Below the pieces are notes generated by a model, which was not told the DNA's origin, made no database searches, and worked only from the letters and a program-made list of their open reading frames with translations. DNA of 64,000 bases. Source: Apium graveolens. Taxonomy: Eukaryota > Streptophyta > Magnoliopsida > Apiales > Apiaceae. The DNA lies in contig NC_133650.1 of NCBI RefSeq assembly GCF_009905375.1, positions 62,189,669 to 62,253,668 on the forward strand, written 5' to 3'. Position 1 is the stretch's first letter. Each line of letters starts with the position of its first letter. Of the stretch, positions 60,184-64,000 are shown one piece after another. Made by a program: the position numbers and the translations under genes.

Positions 60184-61680
60184 TTTTTGTTCTCATACAT
60201 CAAACTTTATGATCAGTGTTTACAGATTTTCTTATCTCAATGTAATATGTGCCTAAATTGTAACATATTAAACACTGCTTATTATCTGATGTGATTCTAT
60301 AAACTCTGAAAGTGTTTTGAATGTTCTGTGACTATTCAATCCAATGAGGATTATTGTGTTAGATGCTGACTTAGTAGTCTTTAACAAACTATGTATCCCA
60401 TGTTTGAATTAGTTATTTATGTGGAAATCAATAACACAAGAAAATTCTGATTTTGATCTTAGTCAAATTTACTTCCTGTATCTTATTACTAAGTCACAAA
60501 CTATATTATTGCTTCTTATCTGTCAAATTCTGATGTCAGTAAATCTTAATGATGAACTACATACTTGATAAGCCTCACTTATCTGAAGAAAATAAAAGAA
60601 AAGAAATATTGAAATCAGGTACTCCTTTGAGATCCAGAGTAAATATGTGAAAGGGAAGATTTAAGTGCATTGCTGGTATTAAGTAATATGCATTAGAAAA
60701 GCAAAATAATTTTTCTTGGTGACTTTTTACATTCTCTTATTACTGGAGAAATATTCTGATAAAAGCGTAAATTCTGATGGTAGTTGTAACTCATTTACAC
60801 TGAGAAGCCATTGTCAAAAGAATTTTAAAAGATGCATAGAATAAGCACAAACAGTTGAGGTGGATTCTTGCATAACTTTATTCTATAGTAGACTTCACAA
60901 TTAAAGACTGATTTTAAGCATTTTTCTTAGTTATGCCTTATTTCTAAGATATACTGAAGTTTATCAGACTTTAATCTTAATCTGATCATTTGCACATACA
61001 CACACTATTACTCCATATGAATGATGAAAATTACTGTGGGGATTAAGTTGTTTCTGATAAACAGTTAAGCATTATTTGCATAAATTCTGAGGACAAGTTC
61101 TGATTATGTTCTGATGATTAAAATCTGAAGAAACCAGTCAGTATTTGTGTGAAGAATCACAGAAACAGTCATTCATTTTTTTGAGTACAGAAGCCATGTT
61201 CTGATGACCGTTAAAATCTGATAATAGTCAACTTCTGATACAAACTCTGTTGCTTACGTGTCACATTTTTAATTGGTTGATTCATTATTAGTTTTTACTG
61301 TAACGGTCATTTTATCAGAAAAAAATTAAGTGAGATAAAAATAGTGATAATCATTTGGTTAATGGGCTGCGTGTTTGTTTTGGTAACTGTATGTGAGCAA
61401 TAATTATTGCACGTTTACCGTGCCCATTAATAATGTTTTGACTGTTTACGTGCTGCCAGGTGTCAAATATCGGTTCTGCTTTAGAAATTAGCCGTTTTAA
61501 TTAGTGGAGAGAATATATATACAGGAGATAAAATATTTTACAATATTTTACCCACTTTCTTACTCTTTTCTAATCTCTCTTATTTTCTCTCACTCTCTAT
61601 TATTCTCTGAAGCTATTTTTTCATAGGCATTTTATCAAATACTATATACACACACAACTTTTCACTTAATTTTCACAGAA
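60184..61680 (+). other. S3 post-pol spacer
   Basis: Non-coding. The first 600 bp match S1 and S2 after pol, including GGTACTCCTTTGAGATC and the following AAGGGAAGA block. Many TTCTGAT words. The S2 small ORF has no counterpart here. The last 170 bp hold the ORF3 TATA signal and CT-rich leader. Confidence 0.7.
61514..61521 (+). promoter_or_regulatory. TATA-like element upstream of S3 ORF3
   Basis: TATATATA followed by a CT-rich leader, 160 nt before ATG 61681; same layout as in S2. Confidence 0.5.
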
Positions 61681-64000
61681 ATGGCACCTAAAGATCTTAT
61701 CTATGATGGAGCCAAGTTTGTCCCCAACAACTATATGGCTATTCTCAACAAGGACGAGGCTCCTTCAAAACTTCACTTCATTCAAGATTTTCTCGCTCGA
61801 AGTGAAATTGGGTATGCTCTGACCCAACCACAAACTCTCTCAGGCAAGAAAATTCAGGAGTTTTGGAGGTCTGGACTCTGTGATAATGATGGTTAAAGTG
61901 GGTCACCAAGCATCATTTTTACAATAGGGGAAGATGAGCACTTGGTAACCTTGTCCACTGTTCGACAAACATTGAATCTGCCGAAAAACTGTACTTACAA
62001 TTCATAAGTTGGTGAGTCAGTTCTTTAAAACATGATGGCAAATCTTGGCTATGAGAAGTCTTTGTCCAAGCTGGGACAACTGAAGAGGCCCTACATCAAG
62101 AGGGAGTGGAGCTTCTTTTTCAATTGTATTACCAAAGCCTTTGCCAACAAATGCTCAAATTTTGATGCTATTCCGATCATGAGTCAGCAAATAGGGTATG
62201 CACTTCTTAATCAAACTCATTTTGATTATGCTACTGCTATTTTGGGTTTTATAGGTGATAGGATGAAAGAGGATAGCAACATAGTATATTTTGCAAGATT
62301 CTGTCAGCTTATATATAGTTTTTGTTGTTCTGATGCACCTCAAAATTTATTGAGTTAATTGAACCCTTTAAACTTCACAAAAAGGCTTTCACAGACTTAT
62401 TATTTACTGATAATAAGATGGAAATACTAAGAACCCTCCAAACTCCCCAATCTGTCAAACAATTCTTAGTAAATTATGATCCTCACACATACACAACCAT
62501 ATATCCTGATGTTGCACCTACACACCCTACTACTTCTCAACCTCCACCAACCCAGCCTTCCAATACTCAACCACAGCCTACAGTCAGAACCTACTATCAA
62601 CCAGCACAATCCTCTCAACCACAACCATCAGCACCTACTATCAGAACCTCACCTCTCAAATCCAAAACTAAACCAACCTCTGGTACTTCTCAAAAGGTGC
62701 CAGTTGTAAAATCTGACACATCCTCTAGGACCAAAACCAAAAGAACTATCTTTGTGCCTAAATCTCCACCAAGGAGAAGAAGAAGGATGATTCAGAGAGA
62801 TGAATCTGATGCAGAAGAACAAGTCCAGGTTCCTGCATCATAACCTGTGACAGTAGAAGCTGAAGAGGTAACTCTTCAGAAGGAGAATAAAGCCGAGGGT
62901 TCTGAGATTTTGAAAAGGAAAAGATCTTCAAATTCTGATACAGATCATATCACTCCACCATCTAGAAGATCAAGGAAGACTAGAGCAGGTGTGCATATTG
63001 TACAAATTCAATTTGAGGATACTGAAGATGCTGAGGAAGGGGATCAGGAATCTCTGATCTCATCAGAACCTATAGTCATTGAAGCTTTGACAGCTCCACC
63101 TCAACCTGAAGACACTGTTCAAGACACAGTGATCACACCTCCTATCTCTCCATTCAAAGAAACTGTCTCAGTTGGAGATTCAGAGTTAAGTCCTGAAATT
63201 GATATTCACAGGTTGAATATTCCAACTATTTTGTATCTGGAAGCACCACCAGCAAAGGAGTCAACTTCACATGTTTCTCCAATACTAAATGCTGAAATTC
63301 CTACTACACCAATTCTGGATTTGGAACATGAAGATCAAAATTTGGTAACAGATGAAGTTGCTCCAAAATCTCCTTCAGTCACACACACTCTGGTGTTATC
63401 CGAAGATGATGAGATTTTATAAAATTCAAGAGACAGTGCTCCAGCAATTGCACCAGTAAATGCTCCAATTCTTGGGAATGAGGCACTGCTTAAATTTGTT
63501 GAAGAAGATGCTCCTGTTCCATGGGAGGACACTCACAGAGGAGTTGAATGGACAAAGAAGTGGAATGAATCTGATTTCATTCCCAACCCATATGTTCTGT
63601 CAGAACATATTTCAAAAGCTGATGAGTTGTTGATAAATTCTGACTTAAAAACACTGCTCTCATCACTAAAAATCTTCAAGGTCTACACTCCACGACTCAT
63701 GAAAAGGTTGATAAACTTCAGGAAGCAGCTGATAAGCTAGACCTGATGCTCAAACTAGATAAGAATAGGTGTATCAGACCAATTCAAGAAAAAGTGGAAG
63801 CTATTGAGCAAGTTCAAATCAAGCAGCAGACCCAACTAGATGAGGTATTGCAGAATCAAGCCTCTCAACAAACACAACTCAATGAAATCCAATCATCAGA
63901 GGAACTCCTTCTTTCTCTACTCCTAACAGATGATGCCAAAAAGGGGGAGAAGGTAGTTAAGTCCAAATGCTCACCAATCAAGACACTGAAGAAAAAGAAT
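61681..64000 (+). pseudogene. S3 ORF3, partial, broken
   Basis: ATG at 61681 (MAPKDLIYDGAK), N-terminus matching S2 ORF3. In-frame stops at 61894, near 62008 and 62024; the 62032-62358 part (MMANLGYEKSL, EWSFFFNC) is in frame with the start. A frameshift near 62350 leads to the Pro/Gln/Thr-rich part (62418-62843), a stop at 62841, then an acidic region to 63420. After another stop and a shift near 63660, a Gln/Leu-rich segment with heptad-like spacing (EKVDKLQEAADKL, later QTQLDEVLQNQ) suggests a coiled coil. Ends at the window edge after a basic KKGEK stretch. No transmembrane segment is visible. Confidence 0.78.
63938..63953 (+). other. Polypurine-like run inside S3 ORF3
   Basis: AAAAAGGGGGAGAAGG within the coding region. 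Sireviruses are described as having polypurine-type boxes near the 3' end; this may be such an internal box, but the real PPT should lie beyond the window. Confidence 0.4.

Larger units (their letters stand above)
53856..64000 (+). mobile_element. Sirevirus-type Ty1-copia retrotransposon S3 (3' end beyond window)
   Basis: Plus-strand element inserted in the RT of S4, in opposite orientation: 5' LTR (53856-54423), PBS, gag (54486-56794), pol (56807-60183), 1.5-kb spacer, ORF3 (61681 to the edge). It has more frameshifts than S2, so it is older or less constrained. The rest of ORF3, the 3' LTR and the continuation of S4 should follow to the right. Confidence 0.92.

Noticed and set aside
1..64000. 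Search for host genes, tRNAs and rRNAs
   Set aside because: None could be supported; TGGTATCAGAGC-type strings are primer sites, not tRNA genes.

Overview
The window is plant nuclear DNA made almost entirely of nested LTR retrotransposons. I see no host gene, tRNA, rRNA or CRISPR array. The evidence is Ty1-copia (Sirevirus-type) and Ty3-gypsy (chromovirus, probably Tekay/Del-type) polyproteins, primer sites matching plant initiator tRNA-Met, very long AT-rich LTRs and broken reading frames. The host is a flowering plant; Apiaceae is a guess from how the elements look and could not be tested here.

Layout. An old minus-strand Sirevirus (S4) is the substrate. Its pol remnant lies at 52605-53854, its post-pol region at 51745-52604, and it resumes at 17483-18174. 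It was hit by: (a) Sirevirus S1 (minus, 10581-17482), itself cut at 10581 by Sirevirus S2 (minus, 1-10580, running off the left edge); (b) a gypsy element now reduced to a solo LTR, X (18175-19373 + 46059-46850 + 50154-51744); (c) Sirevirus S3 (plus, 53856-64000, running off the right edge). Solo LTR X was hit by a complete gypsy element G (19374-46053, TSD aattg) and by another gypsy element now reduced to solo LTR Y (46851-50148, TSD atttt). G was hit by gypsy element Z (minus, 23231-37185, TSD cattc). The nest S4 > X > G > Z is four levels deep, and the Z, G and Y boundaries have perfect 5-bp target-site duplications.

Gene content. Each Sirevirus is LTR - PBS - gag (three zinc knuckles) - protease/integrase/RT/RNase H - long non-coding stretch - ORF3. 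In all three better copies gag and pol share a frame but are separated by an identical TAG...TGA double stop. ORF3 has its own TATA-like signal about 150 nt upstream in both S2 and S3. S2 also carries a small open frame with its own TATA box between pol and ORF3. G is LTR - PBS - extra ORF - gag - protease/RT/RNase H/integrase/chromodomain - PPT - LTR. Z keeps only pieces of gag and pol, in an abnormal order. All polyproteins are broken by stops or frameshifts; S2 is the least damaged, with nonsense changes but no frameshift found in gag-pol.

The most interesting points are the small S2 ORF, the conserved gag/pol double stop, matching splice-like signals inside four different long LTRs, the extra ORF of G, and the scrambled interior of Z.
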